From Caulobacter segnis (GTDB lineage: Bacteria; Pseudomonadota; Alphaproteobacteria; Caulobacterales; Caulobacteraceae), in assembly GCF_003243465.1 (NCBI RefSeq), contig NZ_QFQZ01000044.1:1-39009 (forward strand): DNA of 39,009 nt, in the 5' to 3' direction. Positions 24,680-32,457 of this stretch are shown one piece after another. The position numbers were made by a program, and so were the translations under genes. How positions within the stretch are numbered: position 1 is the first letter of the stretch; each line of letters starts with the position of its first letter. The notes beneath the pieces are model-generated. The model saw only the letters and a program-made list of their open reading frames with translations. It was not told where the DNA came from and made no database searches.

Positions 24680-25881
24680 GCATCCAGGGCTATCTGCGCG
24701 CTGACGGCCGCAAGGGAATCCGCAATGTCGTCGCTGTGGCCTATCTGGTCGAATGCGCCCACCACGTGGCCCGCACCATCGTCAGCCGTAGCGACGATCC
24801 CGACGTCCACCTGATCGGCTTTCCCGGCTGCTATCCGAACGCCTACGCCCTGAAGGTGATGCAGGCGATCGGCACGCACCCCAATGTCGGCGGCGTCCTG
24901 CTGGTCTCGCTGGGCTGCGAGAGCTTCAACCGCGAGGCGCTCGCGGCCGCGGTCGCCGCCAGCGGCCGTCCGGTCGAGACCCTGGTCATCCAGGAAAGCG
25001 GCGGCACCGCCGAGACCATCCGCAAGGGGATCGAGGCGGTCGAGCGCCTGAAGGCCCGCGCCGCCGCGACGCCTCGTGTCCCAATGGCGGTGTCGGAGCT
25101 GGTGATCGGCACGATCTGCGGCGGCTCGGACGGGACCTCCGGCATCACCGCCAATCCGGCCGTGGGGCGCGCCTTCGATCGCTTGGGGGCGGCCGGCGCG
25201 GCGTGCGTCTTCGAGGAGACCGGCGAGCTCGTCGGCTGCGAGAAGATCATGGCCAGCCGTGCGATCACGCCCGAACTGGGCTTCGAGCTCGAGGCCAGCG
25301 TCCGCAAGGCCGAGGCCTATTACACCGTCATGGGCTACGGCAGCTTCGCCCCAGGCAACGCCGAGGGTGGCCTCACGACCCAGGAAGAGAAGTCGATGGG
25401 GGCCTATTCCAAGTCGGGTTCGGCCCCGATCGTCGGCATCCTCAAGCCCGGCGACCAGCCGCCGACCGGCGGCCTTTACCTGCTGGACGTCGTGCCGGAC
25501 GGCGAGGTCCGCTACGGCTTCCCCAACATCTCGGACAACGCCGAGATCGTCGAGCTGATCGCCTGCGGGGCCCACCTGACGCTGTTCACGACCGGCCGAG
25601 GCTCGGTGGTCGGCTCGGCGATCTCGCCGGTGATCAAGGTCTGCGCCAATCCCGAGACCTACCGCAAGCTCGCGGGCGACATGGATGTCGACGCCGGGCG
25701 GATCATGGAAGGGCGCGGCACGCTGGACGAGGTGGGCGACGAGATCTTCGACCTGATCCTGGCCGTCGCCGGCGGCGCGCGGACCGTGTCCGAGGCCCTG
25801 GGCCACCAGGAATTCATTCTAACCTACAAGGCCTTCGACCCGATCGGTCCGGCCTGCCTGCCGCTGCGGCGTGCGAGCTGA
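24676..25881 (+). CDS. UxaA-family dehydratase, large catalytic subunit (probable L-fuconate dehydratase)
   Basis: Cytoplasmic 401-residue protein matching the large domain of altronate/galactarate dehydratases. The N-terminal phrase GYLRADGRKGIRN (5-17) is the family signature, and Cys residues in GFPGCYPN, LGCESFN, ICGGSDGTSG and IKVCANPE are candidate iron or metal ligands. The start ATG at 24676 has GAGGG 7 nt upstream and overlaps the SAF gene stop. Most oxidative fucose pathways use an enolase-superfamily dehydratase for L-fuconate; none is present here, so this unrelated family most likely fills that step. Strict altronate dehydratase function is the alternative, but no uronate isomerase or UxaB gene is present in the window. 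Confidence 0.85.
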   Translation: MSIQGYLRADGRKGIRNVVAVAYLVECAHHVARTIVSRSDDPDVHLIGFPGCYPNAYALKVMQAIGTHPNVGGVLLVSLGCESFNREALAAAVAASGRPVETLVIQESGGTAETIRKGIEAVERLKARAAATPRVPMAVSELVIGTICGGSDGTSGITANPAVGRAFDRLGAAGAACVFEETGELVGCEKIMASRAITPELGFELEASVRKAEAYYTVMGYGSFAPGNAEGGLTTQEEKSMGAYSKSGSAPIVGILKPGDQPPTGGLYLLDVVPDGEVRYGFPNISDNAEIVELIACGAHLTLFTTGRGSVVGSAISPVIKVCANPETYRKLAGDMDVDAGRIMEGRGTLDEVGDEIFDLILAVAGGARTVSEALGHQEFILTYKAFDPIGPACLPLRRAS

Positions 25882-25893
25882 GGAATAGCATAT

Positions 25894-26622
25894 ATGGGTA
25901 GACTCTCCGGCAAGACCGCCCTGGTGACGGCGGCTGCGCAAGGCATCGGCAAGGCCAGCGCCGAGCTCTTCGCGCGCGAGGGCGCGCAGGTGATCGCGAC
26001 CGACGTGAACGAGGCTTTGCTGGCGCAGGTGCAGGGTTGCGAGACGCGCCGGCTGGACGTCCTGGATCCGGACGCGATCACGGCGCTGGCCGCCGAGCTC
26101 GGCGCGATCGACGTGCTGTTCAACTGCGCCGGCTATGTCCACGCCGGCACGATCCTGGACTGCGACGAGAAGGCCTGGGCCCTGTCCAACGACCTGAACG
26201 TGACGGCCCAGTACCGCGCCATCCGCGCCTTCCTGCCGGCCATGCTGGCGGCGGGCGGCGGCTCGATCGTCAACATGGCCTCGGTGGCCAGCTCGATCAA
26301 AGGCGTCCCTAACCGATTCGCCTACGGCGCCACCAAGGCCGCCGTCATCGGCCTGACCAAGTCGGTGGCCGCCGACTTCGTGGGCCAGGGCATCCGCTGC
26401 AACGCCATCTGCCCCGGCACCGTCGACACGCCCTCGCTGAACCAGCGCCTGGCCGACACCGGCGACTACGAGGCGGCGCAAAAGGCGTTCACCGCCCGCC
26501 AGCCGATGGGGCGCCTGGGCAAGCCCGAGGAACTCGCCATGCTGGCGCTCTATCTCGCCAGCGACGAATCCGCCTTCACCACCGGCCAGATCCACATCAT
26601 CGACGGCGGCTGGATCAACTGA
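25894..26622 (+). CDS. SDR dehydrogenase, probable 2-keto-3-deoxy-L-fuconate 4-dehydrogenase
   Basis: Short-chain dehydrogenase of 242 residues. The cofactor loop is TAAAQGIG (12-19), NCAG is at 77-80, and the catalytic residues are about Ser130 (NMAS), Tyr144 and Lys148 (YGATK). PGTVDTPS and a C-terminal IDGGWIN are typical of classical SDRs. It would oxidise 2-keto-3-deoxy-L-fuconate at C4 to the 2,4-diketo acid using NAD+, as the Xanthomonas enzyme does. GAGGAA lies about 9 nt before the ATG. It starts 12 bases after the dehydratase gene and is followed after 22 bases by the FAH-family hydrolase that would use its product. Confidence 0.87.
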   Translation: MGRLSGKTALVTAAAQGIGKASAELFAREGAQVIATDVNEALLAQVQGCETRRLDVLDPDAITALAAELGAIDVLFNCAGYVHAGTILDCDEKAWALSNDLNVTAQYRAIRAFLPAMLAAGGGSIVNMASVASSIKGVPNRFAYGATKAAVIGLTKSVAADFVGQGIRCNAICPGTVDTPSLNQRLADTGDYEAAQKAFTARQPMGRLGKPEELAMLALYLASDESAFTTGQIHIIDGGWIN

Positions 26623-26644
26623 TCGCCGCCAGGAGACCTGAACG

Positions 26645-27496
26645 ATGAAACTTCTCCGTTACGGCCCCGCGGGCCAGGAACGTCCCGGCCTGCTGGATGG
26701 CCAGGGCCAGGTGCGCGATCTCTCCGGCGTCGTCCCAGACATCGACGGCGGCGTCCTGTCCCCCGATAGCCTCGCCAAGCTGGCGGCGCTGGACGCCTCC
26801 AGCCTGCCGCTGGTCAGCGCGCCGGGCCGCCTGGGCCCCTGCGTGGGCCGCATCGGCAAGTTCATCTGCATCGGCCTGAACTACGCCGACCACGCCGCCG
26901 AAAGCGGCCTGCCGGTCCCGACCGAGCCGGTGATCTTCACCAAGGCGACCAGCGCCATCTGTGGTCCCGACGACGACGTCATCCAGCCCATCGGCTCCAC
27001 CAAGCTGGACTGGGAGGTCGAGCTGGGCGTCGTGATCGGCACGGAGGCGCGCTACGTCTCCGAAGAGCGGGCGCTGGAGCATGTCGCCGGCTATTGCGTG
27101 ATCAACGACGTGTCGGAGCGCGCCTTCCAGATCGACGGCACCGGCACCTGGGACAAGGGCAAGGGCTGCGACACTTTCGGCCCGACCGGGCCCTGGCTGG
27201 TCACCAAGGACGAGGCCGGCGACGTTGAAAACCTCGGCATGTGGCTGAAGGTCAACGGCGAGCTCTTCCAGAACGGCTCGACCAAGACGATGGTCTTCAA
27301 GCCGGCCTTCCTGGTCTCCTACGTCTCGCGCTTCATGAGCCTGCAGCCCGGCGACATCATCTCGACCGGCACGCCGCCCGGCGTGGGCATGGGGCAGAAG
27401 CCGCCGCGCTACCTCGTCCCCGGGGACGTGATGGAGCTGGGCATCGAAGGCCTGGGCGCCCAGCGCCAGACGGTCGTCGTCGAGACGCGGGTCTGA
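26645..27496 (+). CDS. FAH-family hydrolase, probable 2,4-diketo-3-deoxy-L-fuconate hydrolase
   Basis: Fumarylacetoacetate hydrolase-family protein, 283 residues. CIGLNYADHAAE (about 76-87) starts the core, DWEVELGVVIG supplies acidic metal ligands, and the later phrases INDVSERAFQ, GKGCDTFGPTGPW and STGTPPGVGMG are family hallmarks. It would cleave the 2,4-diketo acid to pyruvate and L-lactate, ending the pathway. AGGAG lies 9 nt before the ATG. Relatives have often been named ureidoglycolate lyase, which I consider wrong here because of the operon. It is separated by only 4 bases from the mutarotase gene. Confidence 0.88.
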   Translation: MKLLRYGPAGQERPGLLDGQGQVRDLSGVVPDIDGGVLSPDSLAKLAALDASSLPLVSAPGRLGPCVGRIGKFICIGLNYADHAAESGLPVPTEPVIFTKATSAICGPDDDVIQPIGSTKLDWEVELGVVIGTEARYVSEERALEHVAGYCVINDVSERAFQIDGTGTWDKGKGCDTFGPTGPWLVTKDEAGDVENLGMWLKVNGELFQNGSTKTMVFKPAFLVSYVSRFMSLQPGDIISTGTPPGVGMGQKPPRYLVPGDVMELGIEGLGAQRQTVVVETRV

Positions 27497-27500
27497 CGCC

Positions 27501-27863
27501 ATGCGCCACTGTCTCGCCCTCGACCTCGTCGACGACGCCGACGTCATCGCTCGCTACGAGGCCTGGCACGCGCCGGGCGCCGTGCCGGCGGCCGTGACGC
27601 GGTCCATCCGCGACGCCGACATCCTCGACATGGAGATCTGGCGCGTCCACGACCGCCTGTTCATGATCATGGAGACCGGCCCAGGCTTCTCCCCCGAAGC
27701 CAAGGCGGCCGCCGACATGGCCAGCGAGGATGTCCAAGCCTGGGAGCGCCTGATGTGGGACTTTCAGCGCCCCCTGCCCAAGGCCGCGCCGGGCGAGAAG
27801 TGGGTGGCCATGCGGCGGATCTACGCCCTGAGCGAGCAGCCGCATGAGGCGCCCGCGACCTGA
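27501..27863 (+). CDS. L-rhamnose mutarotase-family protein, probable L-fucose mutarotase
   Basis: Small 120-residue cytoplasmic protein of the RhaM (DUF718) family, a ferredoxin-like fold that interconverts alpha and beta anomers of 6-deoxy sugars. The pattern RHCLALDLVDDADVIARYE, then EIWRVHDRLFMIME and the Trp-rich segment around WERLMWDF, fits the family. In this operon it would supply the anomer used by the L-fucose dehydrogenase. The classical E. coli FucU is a different family, so this is a replacement seen in oxidative fucose loci. It starts 4 bases after the FAH gene stop and is the last enzyme gene before the regulator. Confidence 0.85.
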   Translation: MRHCLALDLVDDADVIARYEAWHAPGAVPAAVTRSIRDADILDMEIWRVHDRLFMIMETGPGFSPEAKAAADMASEDVQAWERLMWDFQRPLPKAAPGEKWVAMRRIYALSEQPHEAPAT

Positions 27864-27964
27864 TCTAGAACAGGGCGCGGTCATCGCGTCCAAATCGCTT
27901 GAGCGCTTGCGGGACGCGAGACGTCGACGCTACAGCGGTAACGCCAACGCACGGGAACCTGGGC

Positions 27965-28717
27965 TTGACCGAACGTAAGTACACGGCCCCGGCCCTCGAG
28001 AAGGGCCTCGATATCCTGGACCTGCTCGCGCAGCACGGGCAGGCCATGACCCTGTCGCAGATCTCGGTGGCCCTGGGCCGCTCGGTCGGCGAGCTCTTCC
28101 GCATGATCCATGTGCTGGAGTTCAAGGGCTTCATCGAGGCGACGCCCTCGGGCGACGGCTATCAGCTGACCAACCGGCTGTTCACCCTGGGCATGGCGCG
28201 CGCGCCGGTGAAGAACCTGCTGGAGGCCGCCCTGCCGCCGATGCGCGACCTGGCCGCTGATGTCGAGCAGTCCTGCCACCTGGCCATCGCCTCGCGCGAT
28301 GAGATCGTGGTCGTGGCCCGTATCGAGAACCCGGGCTATTTCGGCTACTCGGTGCGCACGGGCCACCGCCGTCCGATCGTCGAGGCCTCCTCCGGCATGG
28401 TGCTCTACGCCTTCCAGCCGGAAGCCATCCAGACGCGGTGGCACGGCGAGATCTTCTCGGGCGTCGATGAGGCCGCGCGCACGCGGTTTCTGGCCGACGC
28501 CGCGCAGGTGGCAAAGCAGGGCTACTGGCGCGCCGAGAGCGACCTGACGCCGGGCGTCGTGGACATCTCCGCGCCCGTCATCGTCGACGGCGCGGCGGTG
28601 GCCGCCCTGACCATGCCCTACATGGCGCGCAAGGGCGCCCGACCGGTCGACGCGGCGATAGAGCACCTGAGAGCGACCGCGCGGCTGATTTCCAGCGAGA
28701 TCCTGGGCGTGAGCTAG
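27965..28717 (+). CDS. IclR-family transcriptional regulator
   Basis: Regulator of 250 residues. The N-terminal winged helix (ALEKGLDILDLLAQHGQAM, then LSQISVALGRSVGELFRMIHVL) and the C-terminal effector domain (SGMVLYAFQP, ISAPVIVDGAAVAALTMPY) are typical of IclR. No ATG or GTG is available near the N terminus. TTG at 27965 gives the usual IclR length and I prefer it; another TTG at 27899 would add 22 residues of low-complexity sequence. It lies 101 bases after the mutarotase gene, at the end of the fucose operon, and probably senses fucose or a pathway intermediate and controls the operon, the fucosidase unit, or the TonB receptor downstream. Confidence 0.88.
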   Translation: MTERKYTAPALEKGLDILDLLAQHGQAMTLSQISVALGRSVGELFRMIHVLEFKGFIEATPSGDGYQLTNRLFTLGMARAPVKNLLEAALPPMRDLAADVEQSCHLAIASRDEIVVVARIENPGYFGYSVRTGHRRPIVEASSGMVLYAFQPEAIQTRWHGEIFSGVDEAARTRFLADAAQVAKQGYWRAESDLTPGVVDISAPVIVDGAAVAALTMPYMARKGARPVDAAIEHLRATARLISSEILGVS

Positions 28718-29107
28718 AAGCCGCCCTTAATAACGAGGCGTCCGCTCGGTCAGCGCTGCCGCGCGACCGCACGCCGGACGATCCGAACACGTCCTATCCC
28801 AGCCCTGAGTCGGGAGCGGCGAAACCGCCTCCGTGAAAATCTATTTGGCCTGACCAGATCGGGGTAAGATGTCTGCCGTCTGCAACCCAGAATAATGATT
28901 CCGCCGACCATCGGCTGGAATGTCACGGATTTTTCTCATTTCTTTCAAATGGTTGCACGAAAGTTCGTCCGAGGGGCGCAAAGTTTCATTTAAAAAAAGA
29001 TATTTATATGAGAAATTATCCCCAGCTGGCCGCAGTGGGGAACATAAGCGGTCAGGCCAATACGAGCCGCCATGGACGGGCGAGCCTTGGAGATGGAGGG
29101 AGTAATT
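28718..29107 (+). other. 390-base leader region of the large TonB receptor
   Basis: No gene is seen here. It holds a near-perfect hairpin or operator (TTCC-GCCGA-CCA-TCGGC-T-GGAA, 28899-28920), a 12-base inverted repeat ACGAA-AG-TTCGT (28957-28968), an AT-rich tract with a 17-base element repeated before the GH35 gene, and a bulged stem CCCCA/TGGGG (29020-29040) in the likely untranslated leader. The dense arrangement suggests strong regulation of the receptor. Confidence 0.5.
29001..29017 (+). promoter_or_regulatory. AT-rich 17-base element, copy 1
   Basis: TATTTATATGAGAAATT lies 90 bases before the TonB receptor ATG. The same 17 bases occur on the minus strand at 38895-38911, upstream of the GH35 gene. 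In DNA this rich in GC an exact match of that kind is unlikely by chance. It may contain a -10 region or a transcript start. Confidence 0.55.
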
Positions 29108-32100
29108 ATGAGTCTCACGAACCACCGGTCGCGCGCGCTTCGCATGGCGCTTCTATCGGCCACAATCATCGGACTGCCGGCCGCAGCGGTGGCTCGCCAA
29201 GCGGACGCCTCGGCCACCGCGCAGAGCGACACCCTGGAAGCCGTCGTCGTGACGGGCTTCAAGCAAAGCTACGCCAACGCGATCAGCTCGAAGAAGAAGG
29301 CCATCGAAATCACCGACGGCATCTCGTCGGACGGTCTTGGCCGCTTTCCGGACCTGAACGTCGGTGAAGCGCTGCAGCGCGTTCCGGGCGTGCAGATCAA
29401 CCGCGAGGCCGAAGGTCGCGACGCCACGATCAACCTGCGCGGCATGCCCGGCGAATATTCGAAGACCACGCTCAACGGCCAATCCTTCTCAGGTCCGGCC
29501 CTGCTGCGCGACAACCAGGGCTCGCCGCTGGGCGCGTTCAACTCGGACATCTTCTCGGCTTTCGTGATCCAGAAGTCGCCGATGGCCAACACCGTTTCGG
29601 GCGGCCTGTCGGGCAACGTGGACATGCAGATCGCCCCGGCGCTGTCGCGCAAGGACGGCGGCTTCATGAAGGCGGCCTACGAGCACAACACCCTGGGCGA
29701 CCTGGGCGCTCCGGCCGCGACGGTCGGCTACAACAAGCACCTGACCGACACCCTCGCGGTTTTCGGCACCGTCGCCTACAAGAAGGAAAACTTCCGCCGC
29801 GACACGCTGCGCCTGAACAACTACGACTACCTGACGGCGGCCTCGACGGGCCTATCGCCGACGCAGTTCAACGCGACGTACGGCCAGTACTTTTCGGCCA
29901 CGCCCTGCGCCAACAACGCCACCTCGTACTGCCGCTCGCTGTCGCAGGCGCTGGGCCTCTCGGCCTCCGAGGCCGCGCCCTTCGTCACCAGCAACACGGG
30001 CTCCAAGAGCACCAACGGCGTCTGGACCAACAGCGCCATCCGTCAGTACACCCGCATGAACGTGGGCAAGGTCTGGTCGGGCACGGCCGGCGTCGAGTGG
30101 AAGCCGAACGACAACACCAAGATCGGCCTGATCGGCTTCCTCACCGATCGCAACCTGCCCGACACCGTCCAGTACTTCATGACCAGCTACTTCTCGCCGT
30201 CCAAGACGCCGGGCGCTGGCACCGTGATCACCCCGAAGGGCTCGCCGATCCAGACGAACGACGGCCGGTACCTGTACGAGAGCTACGACTTCAACAACCT
30301 GACGGTCCTGACCTCGAACCGCCTGTACTCGCAGCACCAGAAGTCGAAGGGCGTCATTGGCAACATCGACTGGAACAATGAGAATTGGCGCCTGGCCGCG
30401 GCTCTCAGCCTGTCGTCCGGTTCCAACGCGTCGGTCGAGACCTCGGTCGACTTCGTCAACTACACCCGTCCCGGCGGCGGCGTCTCGGGCTCGCTGTCGA
30501 CGGGCCTGGGCAACATGGACGGCTTCTCCTACGTGACCCGTCCGAACCCGCAGAACTCGATCGATGCGGGCGCGAACTGGACCTGGGGCGGCGTCGACGA
30601 CCCGGTCTCCTGGTACAACAACGGCACCTCGGCCAACAGCACCAACCGCATGGCGCTGGAAGGCTCGGAGAGCTTCGCCAAGAACGACCTGAACAGCGTC
30701 GGCCTCGACGCCGAGCGCTTCATCACCCTGGGCCCGATCAAGAGCATCCAGGCGGGCGTGCGGCTGGAACGCGAGAAGTACGTCTCGACCGGCTACCGCT
30801 CGTACGCCTACGGCATCCAGACGTCGAAGATGACGTCCGACATGCTGGAGACCTCGCCGTTCCTGAAGGACTTCATGGGCGGGACCGCCGGCAACTACAA
30901 CCAGAATTGGCAGACCCTGAAGGTCCGCGAGTTCCTCGACGCGGTGCGTCCGGTGACGGTCTATCCGGGCGGCGGCCTGTCCTCGATGGGCCTCAACATC
31001 CAGTACGCGGATGGCGCCTACTACGACAAGAACTTCACCAACGAGAACGATATCAATCAGTTCTACGTCCAGGCGAAGTATGAGACCGAGATCTTCGGCC
31101 ACGGCGTCCGCGGTAACTTCGGTGGCCGCTACGAGGACACGAAGAACACGATCACGGTGCTCGACCGCAAGGTCGCGCCGACCAACGGGATCGGTTCGCC
31201 GAACGACTTCCAGACCGACCAGTACAAGAACAAGTACCACTACTTCCTGCCGTCGGCGATCTTCGCCGCCGACGTCCTGGATGACCTGGTCCTGCGCGGC
31301 GCCTACTACAAGACCTACGTCCGCCCGCACCCGCGTCAGTACTCGCCGGCGACCAAGGTGGATCCGCTGCAAAGCCTGAACAAGACGCTCAGCGTCGGTT
31401 CGCTGAGCGTGTACGACACCTGGGTCTCGATCGGTAACAACAACCTCAAGCCGTACATGGCCGAGTCGTTCGACCTGTCGCTGGAGTGGTACAACCGCCC
31501 CAACGGCCTGGTCTCGCTGGCCTACTTCCACAAGGACATCACGGGCCGGATCACCTCGACCTCGGATCCGTCGATCCTTTGCCCGGCTGACGGCTCGACC
31601 TGGGGCTTCGGCGCCCTGTCCTGGGACGGCACCTACTGCACGGCCACGGCGCTCAGCACCGCGACCAAGCAAGTCCACGTCAACGCCAGCGCGAGCTATA
31701 ACCTCGACGCGAAGACGACGGTCGACGGCGTCGAGTTCAACATCCAGCAGAACCTCGACTTCCTGCCGGGCTTCTGGAAGAACTTCGGCGGCGCCTTCAA
31801 CTACGCCTATACGAAGTCGAAGAGCCCCGCGATCGCGCCGTTCCCCGGCATTTCGAAGAACAACGTCAACCTGATCGGCTACTACGAAACGCCCAAGTAC
31901 GGCGTTCGCATGGTCTACAACTGGCGTTCGGACTACCCGCTGAACGCCAATGGCACCTACACCGGCGGCGCCCGCTCGGTGAAGTCGCGCGGTCAGCTGG
32001 ACATGTCGGCGTCCTACAACGTCAACGACGCCCTCAGCCTCTCGCTGGACGTCTACAACCTGACGGACGCCGTGCGCTTCGAGTACGAGAACGATCGTCG

Positions 32101-32164
32101 GGTCGCCCGCTGGGTCGACTACGACGGCCGCACCATCACCCTGACGGCGCGCGCCACGTTCTAA
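29108..32164 (+). CDS. Large TonB-dependent receptor, Xanthomonas/Caulobacter type
   Basis: Outer-membrane transporter of 1018 residues. A signal peptide ends near AAAVARQ (residue 28), followed by the TonB box EAVVVTGFK and an insertion SKKKAIEITDGISSDGLGRFPDLNVGEALQRVPGV typical of the large TonB-Xanth-Caul receptors (TIGR01782 type). The plug continues with INLRGMPGEYSKTTLNG, and the 22-stranded barrel ends ITLTARATF with a terminal Phe. GGAGGGAG ends 5 nt before the ATG, a very strong site. It lies directly after the fucose operon and before GH2 and GH97, so it probably imports a fucose- or galactose-bearing oligosaccharide. A strong hairpin follows at 32176-32209. Confidence 0.92.
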   Translation: MSLTNHRSRALRMALLSATIIGLPAAAVARQADASATAQSDTLEAVVVTGFKQSYANAISSKKKAIEITDGISSDGLGRFPDLNVGEALQRVPGVQINREAEGRDATINLRGMPGEYSKTTLNGQSFSGPALLRDNQGSPLGAFNSDIFSAFVIQKSPMANTVSGGLSGNVDMQIAPALSRKDGGFMKAAYEHNTLGDLGAPAATVGYNKHLTDTLAVFGTVAYKKENFRRDTLRLNNYDYLTAASTGLSPTQFNATYGQYFSATPCANNATSYCRSLSQALGLSASEAAPFVTSNTGSKSTNGVWTNSAIRQYTRMNVGKVWSGTAGVEWKPNDNTKIGLIGFLTDRNLPDTVQYFMTSYFSPSKTPGAGTVITPKGSPIQTNDGRYLYESYDFNNLTVLTSNRLYSQHQKSKGVIGNIDWNNENWRLAAALSLSSGSNASVETSVDFVNYTRPGGGVSGSLSTGLGNMDGFSYVTRPNPQNSIDAGANWTWGGVDDPVSWYNNGTSANSTNRMALEGSESFAKNDLNSVGLDAERFITLGPIKSIQAGVRLEREKYVSTGYRSYAYGIQTSKMTSDMLETSPFLKDFMGGTAGNYNQNWQTLKVREFLDAVRPVTVYPGGGLSSMGLNIQYADGAYYDKNFTNENDINQFYVQAKYETEIFGHGVRGNFGGRYEDTKNTITVLDRKVAPTNGIGSPNDFQTDQYKNKYHYFLPSAIFAADVLDDLVLRGAYYKTYVRPHPRQYSPATKVDPLQSLNKTLSVGSLSVYDTWVSIGNNNLKPYMAESFDLSLEWYNRPNGLVSLAYFHKDITGRITSTSDPSILCPADGSTWGFGALSWDGTYCTATALSTATKQVHVNASASYNLDAKTTVDGVEFNIQQNLDFLPGFWKNFGGAFNYAYTKSKSPAIAPFPGISKNNVNLIGYYETPKYGVRMVYNWRSDYPLNANGTYTGGARSVKSRGQLDMSASYNVNDALSLSLDVYNLTDAVRFEYENDRRVARWVDYDGRTITLTARATF

Positions 32165-32175
32165 TGATCGCGACC

Positions 32176-32209
32176 GAGGGGCCGTTCCGCCGAAGGGAAC
32201 CGGCCCCTC
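32176..32209 (+). terminator. Terminator hairpin after the large TonB receptor
   Basis: GAGGGGCCG pairs with CGGCCCCTC and the stem continues TTCC/GGAA past a single bulged C, giving 13 base pairs with a 7-base loop, starting 12 bases after the stop codon. No T run follows. Likely ends or stabilises the receptor transcript. Confidence 0.6.
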
Positions 32210-32346
32210 ACCGTCGGGCGCCGCGCGCGAGCCTGTCTTGCCCGAGCGCCCAACGGACCCCAGCCACAACGAGATCTGGCGGCAGGCCAACGCCCCGGCC
32301 GAGCAACCGGATCGGCGCCATCAAGACCGATGTCGCTGAAAACCAT

Positions 32347-32370
32347 GCGCCGCGACTGCAAGCGCGGCGC
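32347..32370 (+). terminator. Second hairpin in the TonB receptor to GH2 gap
   Basis: GCGCCGCG-ACTGCAAG-CGCGGCGC is a perfect 8-base-pair stem followed by TCGTTCTCCTCC, which is pyrimidine-rich but not a clean T run. Confidence 0.45.
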
Positions 32371-32389
32371 TCGTTCTCCTCCCCCCTCG

Positions 32390-32422
32390 CCCGCCGCGCT
32401 TGCCCCCCGTTGGCGCGGCGGG
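32390..32422 (+). terminator. Terminator or attenuator just ahead of GH2
   Basis: CCCGCCGCGC pairs perfectly with GCGCGGCGGG (10 base pairs, 13-base loop) and is followed by CTTCTCTTT. It ends 35 bases before the GH2 start codon. Any transcript of GH2 starting upstream must pass it. Confidence 0.65.
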
Positions 32423-32457
32423 CTTCTCTTTGCCGTAGCCACAGCTAGGGGACGCCC

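Noticed and set aside
29050..29060. GGTCAGGCC as a repeated regulatory word
   Set aside because: The same word occurs inside coding sequence at about 8217, 9959 and 37276, so on its own it is not evidence of a binding site.
29852..32290. Long open frame on the minus strand opposite the large TonB receptor
   Set aside because: The receptor frame has a signal peptide, TonB box, plug and terminal Phe. The opposite frame has only low-complexity Arg/Val/Gly-rich sequence.
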